A DNA stretch of 64,000 nt from Sphingopyxis sp. (GTDB lineage: Bacteria > Pseudomonadota > Alphaproteobacteria > Sphingomonadales > Sphingomonadaceae), in the NCBI RefSeq assembly GCF_016793825.1, contig NZ_JAEULM010000035.1:1-64000 (forward strand), in the 5' to 3' direction. Numbering within the stretch: position 1 is the stretch's first letter; every line of letters begins with the position of its first letter. Below, piece by piece: positions 17,769 through 27,338 of the stretch. The translations under genes were made by a program, and so were the position numbers. Below the pieces are notes generated by a model. That model did no database searches and had not been told where the DNA came from. It saw only the letters and a list, made by a program, of their open reading frames with translations.

Positions 17769-19796
17769 ATGTCGCCCACCCGCCTGTTGCTCGGCCAGAT
17801 ATTCATCGTCTTTGCGATCGTCATCCTGGGCGTCTGGCTGGCAACACAGTGGTGCGCGTCGGCGCTCGGATACCAGCCGCAGCTCGGGCCGGCGTGGCTC
17901 ATTCTGTTCGATACACCGATCTATGAGCCGTGGGCACTGTTCGGCTGGTGGTATCATTTCGAAGCCTATGCGCCCGAAATTTTCGACACGGCGGGCACGA
18001 TTGCGGCCGCAAGCGGTTTTCTCGGCTGCGCATCCGCGATCGCGGGTTCGCTGTGGCGAGCACGCCAGTCGAGCCAGGTCACAACCTACGGTTCGGCGCG
18101 TTGGGCTACGGCCAAGGAAATCTCGCGTGCGGGTCTGCGCCGTGACGCAGGTGTCTTTCTCGGTCGCTATGGCTGCAGATACCTCCGGCATGAAGGCCCG
18201 GAGCATATCATGGCGTTCGCGCCGACCCGTTCGGGGAAGGGCGTGGGGCTCGTCGTCCCGACCCTGCTGAGCTGGACCGGCAGCACCGTCGTACACGACA
18301 TCAAGGGCGAAAACTGGCAGCTGACCGCCGGCTGGCGCGGACGGTTCAGCCATGCGCTTCTCTTCAATCCGACCGACGCTGGATCGGCCAAATACAACCC
18401 TCTCCTGGAAGTGCGGCGCGGCGAGCATGAAGTGCGCGATGCGCAAAATATCGCCGATATCCTGGTCGATCCAGAAGGGGCGCTCGAGCGGCGAAACCAC
18501 TGGGAGAAAACCAGCCACAGCCTGCTCGTCGGTGCCATTCTTCACATTCTCTACGCGGAGGAAGAGAAGACGTTGGCGCGCGTCGCCAGCTTCCTTTCCG
18601 ATCCGCAGCGGCCGTTCGCCGCCACGCTCCGGCGGATGATGGCAACAAATCATCTGGGGACCACGGACGAACCCAAAGTGCATCCCGTTGTCGCTTCGGC
18701 CGCGCGCGAGGTGCTCAACAAGAGCGAGAATGAACGCTCCGGCGTCCTCTCGACGGCGATGTCGTTCCTCGGCCTTTACCGCGATCCGACGGTCGCGGCG
18801 GTGACCTCGCGCTGCGACTGGCGCATCGCCGATCTCGTCGAGGCCGAGCACCCGATATCGCTCTATCTGGTTGTGCCGCCATCGGACATCAGCCGGACCA
18901 AACCGCTCATCCGGCTGATCCTCAACCAGATCGGGCGCAGGCTTACCGAGAAGCTCGACGATCATCGCTCGTCGGTTCGCCGCCATCAGCTCCTGATGAT
19001 GCTCGACGAGTTTCCCGCGCTCGGCCGGCTCGACTTTTTCGAGACGAGTCTGGCTTTCATGGCGGGCTATGGCGTGCGCGCCTTCCTGATCGCGCAGAGC
19101 CTCAATCAGATCGAAAAAGCTTATGGCGAGCATAATTCGATCCTCGACAACTGCCATGTCCGTGTCGCATTCGCGACCAACGACGAGCGCACGGCGCGCC
19201 GTATCTCCGACGCGCTCGGTGTTGCGACCGAGCAGAGGGCGATGCGCAACTATGCCGGCCACCGGCTCGCACCCTGGCTCGCACATGTCATGGTCAGCCG
19301 CCAGGAGACCGCGCGCCCGCTGCTGACACAGGGCGAGGTCATGCAACTCGACCCGAAAGACGAGCTTGTCCTCATCTCGGGCATGGCGCCGATCCGCGCG
19401 CAGAAGCTGCGCCACTATGAAGATCCCGCGTTCAAGGGACGTGTGTTGCCGCCCCCGGCGACAGGCGGCGTATATCCCGACCGGCCGAAAGCTCGGCCCA
19501 ATGACTGGGGAAGCTTGGCGCGCCGGCCCGATACGCGCCTTGAGGCGGAAGCGGAAACCCTGGTCGACGGAGACGAGGGTGGCCTCCAGCAACAACGCGC
19601 GCCCGATATAGCCGACGAGCCGCCCGCGCCCGTTCTGCCACCGAAGCAGCTCGACCTGCTCGGTCTCGAGCTCGATGACGCCGATCCGGCCTCCGACAAG
19701 CGCGCGCTCGACCAGTCACGCGGTTCGCAGGCGGCGCTGCAGCGCGCGCATGCGCTCAATCAGGGGCAGGGTGACGACACTCTGCCGAGCTTCTGA
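17769..19796 (+). CDS. traG: Type IV coupling protein TraG/VirD4
   Basis: The 675-residue inner-membrane ATPase links the relaxosome to the conjugation channel. Two N-terminal membrane segments (about 5-27 and 75-95) precede GSARWA. Walker A APTRSGKG lies at about 149-157, VHDIKGENW follows, Walker B is in LLMMLDEFPALGRL, and a conserved AQSLNQI comes later. The C-terminal ~110 residues are charged and Q-, P- and D-rich. ATG 17769 has GGAG 8 bases upstream. It starts a long plus-strand operon whose stops and starts nearly all touch. The usual relaxase and traF genes in front of it are absent. Confidence 0.95.
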   Translation: MSPTRLLLGQIFIVFAIVILGVWLATQWCASALGYQPQLGPAWLILFDTPIYEPWALFGWWYHFEAYAPEIFDTAGTIAAASGFLGCASAIAGSLWRARQSSQVTTYGSARWATAKEISRAGLRRDAGVFLGRYGCRYLRHEGPEHIMAFAPTRSGKGVGLVVPTLLSWTGSTVVHDIKGENWQLTAGWRGRFSHALLFNPTDAGSAKYNPLLEVRRGEHEVRDAQNIADILVDPEGALERRNHWEKTSHSLLVGAILHILYAEEEKTLARVASFLSDPQRPFAATLRRMMATNHLGTTDEPKVHPVVASAAREVLNKSENERSGVLSTAMSFLGLYRDPTVAAVTSRCDWRIADLVEAEHPISLYLVVPPSDISRTKPLIRLILNQIGRRLTEKLDDHRSSVRRHQLLMMLDEFPALGRLDFFETSLAFMAGYGVRAFLIAQSLNQIEKAYGEHNSILDNCHVRVAFATNDERTARRISDALGVATEQRAMRNYAGHRLAPWLAHVMVSRQETARPLLTQGEVMQLDPKDELVLISGMAPIRAQKLRHYEDPAFKGRVLPPPATGGVYPDRPKARPNDWGSLARRPDTRLEAEAETLVDGDEGGLQQQRAPDIADEPPAPVLPPKQLDLLGLELDDADPASDKRALDQSRGSQAALQRAHALNQGQGDDTLPSF

Positions 19797-19798
19797 CC

Positions 19799-20224
19799 AT
19801 GAGCCGGCGCAAGGAAAACAAGGTGCGCTACCAGCTCTTCCTTCCCGAGGAGCTCAGTCGCCGCTTCGAGGCGCTCGCGGCCGAGCCGGGCGCCGCGAAA
19901 TCGACGATTCTCGTCGATGCGCTCACCGCATGGCTGAACCGGCAGGCCGCCTCCGAGCTCGAGGCGAAGTTCAGCGCGCGGCTCGACCGCCTGTCGTTGG
20001 CGCTCGGGCGCGTGGAGCGCGATGGACATATCCAGCTCGAGAGCCTCGGCCTGTTCATCCGGTACCAGCTCACAGTGCAGGCGCCGCTCGCCGAGGGCGA
20101 CGATGCGGCGCGCGCCATAGGGCGCGACCGGTTCAATGCCTTCGTGGCCCGCGTCGGCGAGGCGATGGCCAGCGGCAAGCGAAGCCTGGCCGCCCCGCCC
20201 CCGTCTGCGGGAGGCGATCGATGA
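19799..20224 (+). CDS. CopG-like ribbon-helix-helix protein of the trb operon
   Basis: The 141-residue protein begins KENKVRYQLFLPEELSRRFEALA, an RHH-type strand and helix as in CopG/MetJ regulators, and continues with STILVDALTAWLNRQ. The C-terminal part is helical and ends PPPSAGGDR. A CopG-like gene in exactly this place between traG and trbB is standard in alphaproteobacterial conjugative elements, where it is presumed to regulate transfer. It starts 2 bases after the traG stop and overlaps trbB by four. Confidence 0.85.
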   Translation: MSRRKENKVRYQLFLPEELSRRFEALAAEPGAAKSTILVDALTAWLNRQAASELEAKFSARLDRLSLALGRVERDGHIQLESLGLFIRYQLTVQAPLAEGDDAARAIGRDRFNAFVARVGEAMASGKRSLAAPPPSAGGDR

Positions 20225-21222
20225 GCGAGAGCATATCTGCTGCCCGCAGCCGCGCCATGCTTCGCACCGCTATGGGCCCGACGATCGCGGAGGCCTTGGC
20301 CGATCCCGAAGTCATAGAGATCATGGTCAATCCCGATGGCAGGCTGTGGCTCGACCGGCTGGGGCGCGGCCGCCTCGACAGCGGCATCTGCTTCGAGGCC
20401 GACAAGATCGAGCGCATCATCCGGCTTGTCGCGAGCCACGCCAGGACTGAGGCGCATGCCGCCGCGCCGATCGTATCGTCGGAACTGCCGCCGCACGGGC
20501 AAAGCGCAGGCGAGCGCTTCGAAGGCGTGCTGCCGCCCGTCTCGATGGGCCCGTGCTTCTCGATCCGCAAACCCGCTGCGAAAATCCACCATCTCCTCGA
20601 TTATGTGCGGGACGGGATCATGACGGCCGAGATGGCGCGGCTGCTCGCGATGGCGGTCCACGACCGGCTCAACATCCTGGTTGTGGGCGGCACCTCATCG
20701 GGGAAAACCACGCTCGCCAACGCGCTTCTCGCCGAAATGGGCGGGCTCGATGAGCGGGTTATCCTGATCGAGGACACGCGCGAGCTGCAGTGCGCTGCGC
20801 GTGACACGGTGGCGCTACGCACGCGCATGGTCGGCGGCAGTGCGGTCGGCGCCGTCACCATGGCGGACCTCGTCCGCTCGACGCTGCGCCTTCGTCCCGA
20901 CCGCATCATCGTCGGCGAAGTCCGCGGCCGCGAGGCGCTCGACATGCTGAAGGCATGGAACACCGGCCACCCGGGCGGCATCGCGACCATCCACGCGAAC
21001 AGCGCGCTCGCGGCGCTCTACCGGGTCGAACAGCTCATCCAGGAGGCTGTCGTAACGGTCCCGCGGCGTCTGATCGCCGAGGCGATCGATCTCATCGTCT
21101 TCATCTCGGGCCGCGGGCTCGCGCGGCGGGTCGACACCGTCGCGCGCGTGGCCGGTCTCGATCCCGACGGCGGTTACGGCCTCATCGATCTCGCTCCCCC
21201 ATTTCAAGCAGAAGGAGAATGA
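20221..21222 (+). CDS. trbB: Conjugal transfer ATPase TrbB (VirB11-like)
   Basis: The 333-residue protein forms a hexameric traffic ATPase at the cytoplasmic face of the channel. Walker A is GGTSSGKTT (about 156-164), the Asp box is ILIEDTREL, Walker B is DRIIVGEVRGREAL, and the His box is GIATIHANSA. Length is normal. The ATG overlaps the CopG-like stop (ATGA) and trbC follows after 1 base, so the operon is tightly coupled. Confidence 0.96.
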   Translation: MSESISAARSRAMLRTAMGPTIAEALADPEVIEIMVNPDGRLWLDRLGRGRLDSGICFEADKIERIIRLVASHARTEAHAAAPIVSSELPPHGQSAGERFEGVLPPVSMGPCFSIRKPAAKIHHLLDYVRDGIMTAEMARLLAMAVHDRLNILVVGGTSSGKTTLANALLAEMGGLDERVILIEDTRELQCAARDTVALRTRMVGGSAVGAVTMADLVRSTLRLRPDRIIVGEVRGREALDMLKAWNTGHPGGIATIHANSALAALYRVEQLIQEAVVTVPRRLIAEAIDLIVFISGRGLARRVDTVARVAGLDPDGGYGLIDLAPPFQAEGE

Positions 21223-21223
21223 C

Positions 21224-21592
21224 ATGCGTGCACTGACTGTCGCAACGCCGATCGACCGCGCACGCGCGCGGATGCCGAAGCTGCTGAAGCTCGCCGCGAT
21301 CGGGGCGGGGCTCGGACTGGTTCTCGGTATCAGCGCGGTCGCCCATGCGGCGGGGTCGGGCATGCCCTGGGAGGAGCCGCTCCAGCAGGTGCTGGAATCG
21401 GTGCAGGGACCCGTCGCCAAGATCATTGCCGTGATCATCATCATCACGACTGGGCTGACGCTTGCCTTCGGCGAGACCGCGGGCGGCTTTCGCCGGCTTA
21501 TCCAGATCGTCTTCGGTCTGTCGATCGCCTTTGCGGCGTCGAGCTTCTTCCTTTCCTTCTTCAGCTTCGGCGGCGGAGCGCTGATCGCATGA
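21224..21592 (+). CDS. trbC: Pilin precursor TrbC (VirB2-like)
   Basis: The 122-residue protein has a long basic leader, a hydrophobic signal segment ending AVAHAAGSG, and two transmembrane helices (IIAVIIIITTGLTLAF and LIQIVFGLSIAFAASSFF), as in TrbC/VirB2 prepilins. It is the major subunit of the conjugative pilus. AAGGAGAATGAC before the ATG gives a good ribosome site. Its stop overlaps trbD. Confidence 0.92.
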   Translation: MRALTVATPIDRARARMPKLLKLAAIGAGLGLVLGISAVAHAAGSGMPWEEPLQQVLESVQGPVAKIIAVIIIITTGLTLAFGETAGGFRRLIQIVFGLSIAFAASSFFLSFFSFGGGALIA

Positions 21593-21873
21593 ACGGCGGA
21601 CCTCGATATAGCGCGCCCGCGATCGAAGGGTTCGAGGCACCAGTGCATCGTTCGCTAGCTGAACCAATCCTGCTTGGGGGCGCGCCCCGCGCGATCGCAA
21701 TCCTCAACGGCACGCTCGCCGCCGCGCTCGGTCTCGGTCTCCAACAATGGCTCGCGGGGCTGGCGATCTGGGCGATCGGCCACACCGCCGCCGTCATGGC
21801 GGCCAAGCGCGACCCCGATTTTGCGCCGGTGCTGATGCGGCACTTGCGCCAGCGTGGGCATCTATCATGCTGA
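21589..21873 (+). CDS. trbD: Conjugal transfer protein TrbD (VirB3-like)
   Basis: The 94-residue inner-membrane protein has one long hydrophobic stretch (AIAILNGTLAAALGLG... to IWAIGHT). Its typical start has PVHRSLAEPILLGGAPR and its end KRDPDFAPVLMRHL, both diagnostic of TrbD/VirB3. It overlaps trbC by four bases and trbE by seven. Confidence 0.92.
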   Translation: MNGGPRYSAPAIEGFEAPVHRSLAEPILLGGAPRAIAILNGTLAAALGLGLQQWLAGLAIWAIGHTAAVMAAKRDPDFAPVLMRHLRQRGHLSC

Positions 21874-24347
21874 TGCTTCACGAATATCGCCGCCGTGCAG
21901 ACCGGCTCGCGGACCATCTGCCCTGGGCTGCGCTTGTGGGTCCCGGCCTCGTGCTTAACAAGGATGGCAGTTTCAGCCGCGTGCTGGCCTTCCGCGGCCC
22001 CGATCTTGAGTCCGCCACCGAGGCTGAACTCCTGTCGGTCTGCGCGCGGGCGAATAATGTGCTGAAACGCCTGGGCTCGGGCTGGGCGCTCCACATCGAG
22101 GCCGAGCGGCGCGAAGCGCCCGGCTACCCTGCGAGCGCATTTCCGGATGCCGCCTCCTGGCTCGTCGATGCGGAGCGCCGCGCCGCATTCGAGCGCGCGG
22201 AAGCGCATTTCGAGAGCCGCTATTATCTGACGCTCACCTTTCTCGCCGAGGCCGACCAGACGGACAGGGCAGGACGCGCGCTCGTCGAGCGCGGCGAGCG
22301 CACCGAGGGACGCGACTGGCGTCAGGCGCTTGCCGCCTTCGCTGCAGAAACCGACCGGGTGCTCGACCTGTTCGCCGGCTTCATGCCCGAGGTGCGGGCG
22401 CTGGACGATGCCGCGACGCTCGCCTATCTCCACGGCACGATCTCGTCGCGCCTCCACCCCGTCGCCGTCCCCGAAACGCCAATGTATCTGGACGGCCTTC
22501 TCGCCGACACCCAGCTCGTCGGCGGGCTCGAGCCGATGCTCGGCGACCGGCATTTGCGCACGCTCACCATACTCGGATTTCCGAACCTCAGCCGGCCCGC
22601 CATTCTCGACGCGCTCAATCACGAGGGCTTTTCCTATCGCTGGGTTACAAGGTTCATCTCGCTCGACAAGACCGAGGCGACGAAAGCGCTGACGCGGCTG
22701 CGCCGCCAATGGTTCAACAAGCGCAAGTCGATCAGCGCGCTGCTGCGCGAGGTCATGTACAATCAGCCGGCGCAACTGCTCGACAGCGACGCCGACAACA
22801 AGATGCTCGACGCCGACCTCGCGCTTCAGGCGCTCGGCGGCGATCACGTCGCCTTCGGGCATTTGACAGCGACGATCACGGTCTGGGACGAGGATTACGC
22901 CCGCGTCGAGGAAAAGGTCCGTAGCGTCGAGCGGATCGTGAACGGTCTCGGCTTCACCGCGATCCGCGAAAGCGTGAATGCGGTGGAGGCCTGGCTCGGC
23001 TCGCTTCCGGCACATGTCTACGCCAATGTGCGCCAGCCGCTCGTTCACACTCTCAACCTCGCGCATCTCATGCCGCTTTCTTGCGTGTGGGCTGGTCCCG
23101 CCCGGAACGCGCATCTTGGCGGGCCGCCCTTGCTCTACGCAGAGACCAGCGGTGCGACGCCATTTCGGCTTTCGACGCACGTCGGGGACGTCGGTCACAT
23201 GATGATTGTCGGACCAACCGGCGCGGGCAAGTCGGTGCTGCTCGGTCTCATTGCCATGCAGTTTCGTCGGTATCCGGAAGCGCAAATCTATATCTTCGAC
23301 AAGGGCTTTTCGGCGCGGGCCGCGGTACTCGCCATGGGCGGCGCGCACCATTCGCTCGGACTGGGCGGAGCGGCGGATGCCGAAATCGACGGCGGCGAGG
23401 AGGGCAGGGCGATCGCGTTCCAGCCGCTGCGCGCGATCGACCGGGCCGACGAACGCGCATGGGCGAGCGAATGGGTCGCCTCGCTCCTCGCGCACGAGAA
23501 GGTTGCGATCACGCCCGAGGTCAAGGATTCCCTCTGGTCGGCGCTGACCAACCTCGCAACCGTGCCGGTCGAAGAGCGGACGCTCACCGGCCTCGCGCTG
23601 CTGCTCCAGTCCGCGCCGCTTCGTATGGCGCTCGCGCCCTATACGATCGAGGGACCGTTCGGGCGGCTGCTCGATGCCGCCGCCGACGATCTCGCCCTGG
23701 CCGATGTTCAATGCTTCGAGACGGAGGCGCTCATGGGGCAGGCCGGCGTTGTCGCTCCCGTGCTGAGCTATTTGTTTCACCGGCTCGAGGAACGGTTCAC
23801 CGGCCGTCCGACGATCCTCGTCCTCGATGAGGCCTGGGTCTTTCTGGACAATGGGATGTTCGCGGCGCGGATCCGCGAATGGTTGAAAGTTCTGCGGAAG
23901 AAGAATGTCGCGGTTGTCTTCGCCACCCAGAGTCTCGAGGACATTGCCGGAAGCGCGATAGCGCCTGCGATCATCGAAAGCTGTCCGCAGCGCATATTGC
24001 TTCCGAACGATCGCGCCGCCGAGCCGCAGTCCGAGGCTGCCTATGCAAAGTTCGGGCTGAATGCCCGGCAGATCGAACTCATCGCGCGGGCAACCCCGAA
24101 GCGCCAATATTATCTGCAGTCGGCGCGCGGGAACCGGCTCTTCGAGCTCGGCCTCGGCCCGATCGCGCTCGCACTTGCCGGCTCTTCCGATCCCGCCACG
24201 CAGCAACGGATCGGCCGTATCCTCGCACAGCATGGCAGCGCCGATTTCGCCGCGCATTTCCTGCACGCGAAGGATCTCGGCTGGGGTGCCGACCTGCTCG
24301 CCAGCTTTCCCGGATTCCCGTTCCCCCCAGAAGGAGAAGTCGAATGA
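21867..24347 (+). CDS. trbE: Conjugal transfer ATPase TrbE (VirB4-like)
   Basis: The 826-residue ATPase powers pilus assembly. The N-terminal domain opens MLMLHEYRRRADRLADHLPW. Walker A GPTGAGKS lies at about 449-456, Walker B in TILVLDEAWVFLDNGMF, and FATQSLEDIAGSAIAP follows. Length is normal for the family. ATG 21867 lies inside trbD and fits the conserved TrbE start; longer upstream frames are trbD shadow. It overlaps trbJ by four bases. Confidence 0.96.
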   Translation: MLMLHEYRRRADRLADHLPWAALVGPGLVLNKDGSFSRVLAFRGPDLESATEAELLSVCARANNVLKRLGSGWALHIEAERREAPGYPASAFPDAASWLVDAERRAAFERAEAHFESRYYLTLTFLAEADQTDRAGRALVERGERTEGRDWRQALAAFAAETDRVLDLFAGFMPEVRALDDAATLAYLHGTISSRLHPVAVPETPMYLDGLLADTQLVGGLEPMLGDRHLRTLTILGFPNLSRPAILDALNHEGFSYRWVTRFISLDKTEATKALTRLRRQWFNKRKSISALLREVMYNQPAQLLDSDADNKMLDADLALQALGGDHVAFGHLTATITVWDEDYARVEEKVRSVERIVNGLGFTAIRESVNAVEAWLGSLPAHVYANVRQPLVHTLNLAHLMPLSCVWAGPARNAHLGGPPLLYAETSGATPFRLSTHVGDVGHMMIVGPTGAGKSVLLGLIAMQFRRYPEAQIYIFDKGFSARAAVLAMGGAHHSLGLGGAADAEIDGGEEGRAIAFQPLRAIDRADERAWASEWVASLLAHEKVAITPEVKDSLWSALTNLATVPVEERTLTGLALLLQSAPLRMALAPYTIEGPFGRLLDAAADDLALADVQCFETEALMGQAGVVAPVLSYLFHRLEERFTGRPTILVLDEAWVFLDNGMFAARIREWLKVLRKKNVAVVFATQSLEDIAGSAIAPAIIESCPQRILLPNDRAAEPQSEAAYAKFGLNARQIELIARATPKRQYYLQSARGNRLFELGLGPIALALAGSSDPATQQRIGRILAQHGSADFAAHFLHAKDLGWGADLLASFPGFPFPPEGEVE

Positions 24348-25063
24348 AGAAGCTTGCCCTTGCCCTGCTCGCCGCCGCGGCCCCGCCGGCGACGATGCTC
24401 GTCGCCCCCGCCGCGCTCGCCATCCCGGTCTTCGACAGCGCCAACTATTCGCAGAACCTGCTCACCGCCGCGCGGACACTTCAACAGATCAACCAGCAGA
24501 TCCAGTCGCTCCAGAACGAAGCGCAGTCGCTTGCCAATCAGGACAGGCATCTCAAGAAAATCGACTTCCCGCAGATGTCGGCGATCGAGCGGCGCCTGCA
24601 GGAAATCGACAGGCTGATGGGGCAGGCGCAAGGCATCGACTTCCGTGTCGATCGTCTCGACGAACAGTTCCGCCAGGCCTTTCCAACCAGTTTCGAACAT
24701 CTCGCCCGGCGGGACACACGGATCGCGGCGGCGAAACAGAAACTGGATAACGAGATGGCGGCCTTCCGGCAGGCGATGAGCGTCCAGAGCGGTATCGTCG
24801 AAAATGTGCGGGCAGACGCCGAAGCATTGAAGGCGATCGTGGATCGCAGCCAAGGCGCCGACGGCGGGCTTCAGGCCGCGCAGGCGACGAACCAGCTGCT
24901 CGCGCTCGCCGCAAAGCAGCAGTTCCAGATCCAGCAGCTAATGGCGGCCGAGTTCCGCAACGGCGCCTTGGAACGTGCACGCCGCGCCCAAAGCGAGCGC
25001 GACGCGCGCGAGTCTACGCGCCGCTTCCTTGGCGACGGCAAGGCCTGGACCCCGCCGCGATAA
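24344..25063 (+). CDS. trbJ: Conjugal transfer protein TrbJ (VirB5-like)
   Basis: The 239-residue periplasmic, pilus-tip-associated protein starts with a signal peptide (KKLALALLAAAAPPATMLV... A-L-A). Then come IPVFDSANYSQNLLTAARTLQQINQQIQSLQNEAQSL and further coiled-coil helices, as in TrbJ. It ends with a charged helix and DARESTRRFLGDGKAW. The TrbE stop overlaps its ATG. trbK, the small lipoprotein usually next, is not evident. Confidence 0.92.
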   Translation: MKKLALALLAAAAPPATMLVAPAALAIPVFDSANYSQNLLTAARTLQQINQQIQSLQNEAQSLANQDRHLKKIDFPQMSAIERRLQEIDRLMGQAQGIDFRVDRLDEQFRQAFPTSFEHLARRDTRIAAAKQKLDNEMAAFRQAMSVQSGIVENVRADAEALKAIVDRSQGADGGLQAAQATNQLLALAAKQQFQIQQLMAAEFRNGALERARRAQSERDARESTRRFLGDGKAWTPPR

Positions 25064-25193
25064 GCCGAACTCATCCGCTTGGGGCAGGATGGGCCGCACC
25101 GCTCCCCCGCCTGCACCTGCCCCGTCGCAGGGGCCGCCGCCGCCCCTCTCCTGGCCGCGGTCCCTGCGACAAAATTATGAAGGAAGCCAAGAC

Positions 25194-26498
25194 GTGGACG
25201 ATCTCAATGTCATCGACCAGTTCATGGCGACGTTCGTCGCCTATATCGATAGCGGGTTCGGGCTTCTCGGTCCCGATGTTGGCTTCCTCACCACCATTCT
25301 GATCGGCATCGATATCACGCTGGCGGGTCTCTTCTGGGCGCTTGGCGGCGAAGACGATGTGATCGCCAAATTCCTGAAGAAGATCCTCTACGTGGGCGTC
25401 TTCGCCCTCATCCTGAACAGCTTCCCGACGCTGTCCGAAATCATCTTCCGCTCGTTCGCCGGTCTCGGGCTGACCGCCGGCGGAAGCCGTATATCGGCGG
25501 ACGAGCTTCTCATGCCGGGCCGCCTCGCCGGCACCGGCTTCGAGGCGGCCTGGCCGCTGCTCGAGCAGGCGAAGGAACTTGTCGGGCCGATCGGCTTCTT
25601 CGACAATTTCGTCGAGATCGTCGTGCTCGTCATCGCGTGGATCGTCGTGATCGCCGCGCTTTTCATTCTCGCCATCCAGGTCTTCGTGACCATCATCGAG
25701 TTCAAGCTGACCAGTCTCGCCGGTTTTGTCCTCGTGCCTTTCGCGCTCTGGAACCGAACGAGCTTTCTCGCCGAGCGGGTGCTCGGCAACGTGATCAGCT
25801 CAGGCATCAAAGTCATGGTGCTCGCCGTCATCGTCGGGATCGGTTCGAACTATTTCGCCGACTTTACCACTGCGCTTGGCGGCGAGGAAATCACCATCGA
25901 GCAGGCGGTCTCGCTGATGCTGGCCGCACTCGCGCTTTTCGGGCTTTCGATATTCGGGCCCGGGATCGCCGCCGGCCTCGTCTCCGGTGCGCCGCAGCTG
26001 GGCGCGGGCTCCGCCGTCGCGACGACCGCGTTGGCGGCGGGCGGGCTTGCGATGGGGAGCGCCGGCGCCGTCGCGGCAGCGCGGGGCGTCGGCAGCGCCG
26101 GTCTCGGCGCGATCAGGGCCGGCACGTCAATGGGCAGCGCCGGAGCCGCCGCCTATAAACTCGGTCAGGAAACGTCGGGCTCTGCGACCATCGGTGCCGG
26201 ACTGGGGGGAATGGCCACCGCCGCGGGCGGTGCGCTTCGCAACCGGCTTCATGGATCGGTGGGAATTGGCGCGGCAGCGGAGCGCGGGCGAAAAGCCGCT
26301 TGGGATGCCGGAACGACTACATCCGCGGGCAGCGCCGCAGCCGCTCCTGCCCCAGCCGGCGGTACGGCGCCAGCGTGGGCCGACCGTCTTCAGAGCCAGC
26401 AAAATGCCCGGCACCGCCGCCAGATGGCTCTGCACACCATCAAGGAGGGTGATCGGGGCGGATCGGGCATCACCCCCGACATCAACGAAAGGGATTGA
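25194..26498 (+). CDS. trbL: Conjugal transfer membrane protein TrbL (VirB6-like)
   Basis: The protein has 434 residues if GTG 25194 is used (AAGGAAG 9 bases before; gives V-D-D-L-N-V-I-D-Q-F). It has at least five hydrophobic helices: LTTILIGIDITLAGLFWAL, ILYVGVFALIL, IVVLVIAWIVVIAALFILAI, GIKVMVLAVIVGIGSN and SLMLAALALFGLSIF. A Gly/Ala-rich C-terminal half follows, typical of TrbL, which forms the inner-membrane pore. A longer start at ATG 25088 would add a proline-rich leader and is less likely. The 130 bases before it (25064-25193) should hold trbK but show no lipoprotein box. Confidence 0.9.
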   Translation: MDDLNVIDQFMATFVAYIDSGFGLLGPDVGFLTTILIGIDITLAGLFWALGGEDDVIAKFLKKILYVGVFALILNSFPTLSEIIFRSFAGLGLTAGGSRISADELLMPGRLAGTGFEAAWPLLEQAKELVGPIGFFDNFVEIVVLVIAWIVVIAALFILAIQVFVTIIEFKLTSLAGFVLVPFALWNRTSFLAERVLGNVISSGIKVMVLAVIVGIGSNYFADFTTALGGEEITIEQAVSLMLAALALFGLSIFGPGIAAGLVSGAPQLGAGSAVATTALAAGGLAMGSAGAVAAARGVGSAGLGAIRAGTSMGSAGAAAYKLGQETSGSATIGAGLGGMATAAGGALRNRLHGSVGIGAAAERGRKAAWDAGTTTSAGSAAAAPAPAGGTAPAWADRLQSQQNARHRRQMALHTIKEGDRGGSGITPDINERD

Positions 26499-26501
26499 GA
26501 C

Positions 26502-27338
26502 ATGCGGTTCAAACGCGCGTTGCAGCGCTACGGATATACGCCGGAGCCGGATACCCCCTATTCCCGGGCCGGACAGCTTTGGGACGACCGGATTGGGGCA
26601 GCGCGTGTACAGGCGCGGAACTGGCGTCTCATGGCGCTGGGGGGACTGCTGCTGTCGAGCGGTTTGTCGGCCGCGCTCGTCTGGCAGTCGATGCAGAGCC
26701 GCGTCATTCCGTACGTCGTCGAGGTAGATACGCTCGGCCGCGCTCAAGCGGTTGCCCCGGCAAGCGACACCTACAAGCCGACCGATCCGCAGATTGCGTG
26801 GCACCTCGCCCGCTTTGTCGGCGCGATCCGATCGCGCTCGCTCGATCCGGTGCTGATGCGCGACAACTGGCTTTCGGCTTATGATTTCGCGAGCGCGCGG
26901 GGCGCGCTGTTCCTCGGCGAATATGCGCGGGCTTCGGATCCCTTTGCCGAGGTCGGGCAGCGGACCGTGTCGGTCCAGATTACCAGCGTGGTTCGTGCGT
27001 CCGACAACTCCTTCAGGGTGAACTGGACCGAGGAGGCTTTCGAGCGTGGAAGTCTCGAGGGAACCTCACGATGGACCGCGGTCTTGACGATCAAGGTCAA
27101 GCCGCCGCGTTCGGCCGACGTGCTCCGGAAGAACCCGCTCGGGCTGTACGTCGATGCAATCGACTGGAGCCGCGAGCTCGAAACGCTGGCCCCGCAGACC
27201 GGACCAACGCTGCCGTCCGAACCGGCTCCGAGTGCACCGGACGGTGAGAGCAAGGCGGAGGGCGTCCCGCTCGAATCGTCGCTCGCCCCTGGCTTCGCTC
27301 GTTCGGCGAGCGCCGACATTGAAGGACAAATCCAATGA
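26502..27338 (+). CDS. trbF: Conjugal transfer protein TrbF (VirB8-like)
   Basis: The 278-residue inner-membrane assembly factor begins MRFKRALQRYGYTPEPDTPYSRA, with one membrane helix at about 42-62, then QSRVIPYVVEVDTLGRAQAV and the NTF2-like periplasmic domain (ITSVVRASDNSFRVNWTEEAFERG, NPLGLYVDAIDWSREL). It lies 3 bases after trbL and overlaps trbG by four. The last 40 residues are P- and S-rich. Confidence 0.94.
   Translation: MRFKRALQRYGYTPEPDTPYSRAGQLWDDRIGAARVQARNWRLMALGGLLLSSGLSAALVWQSMQSRVIPYVVEVDTLGRAQAVAPASDTYKPTDPQIAWHLARFVGAIRSRSLDPVLMRDNWLSAYDFASARGALFLGEYARASDPFAEVGQRTVSVQITSVVRASDNSFRVNWTEEAFERGSLEGTSRWTAVLTIKVKPPRSADVLRKNPLGLYVDAIDWSRELETLAPQTGPTLPSEPAPSAPDGESKAEGVPLESSLAPGFARSASADIEGQIQ

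Noticed and set aside
17763..19595. A 610-codon minus-strand frame over traG
   Set aside because: It is the antisense shadow of a clear coupling-protein gene.
21561..24266. A 901-codon minus-strand frame over trbE
   Set aside because: It is the mirror of trbE codon bias.
25064..25193. trbK between trbJ and trbL
   Set aside because: No frame with a signal peptide and lipobox cysteine fits; the short frames are A- and P-rich and lack starts.
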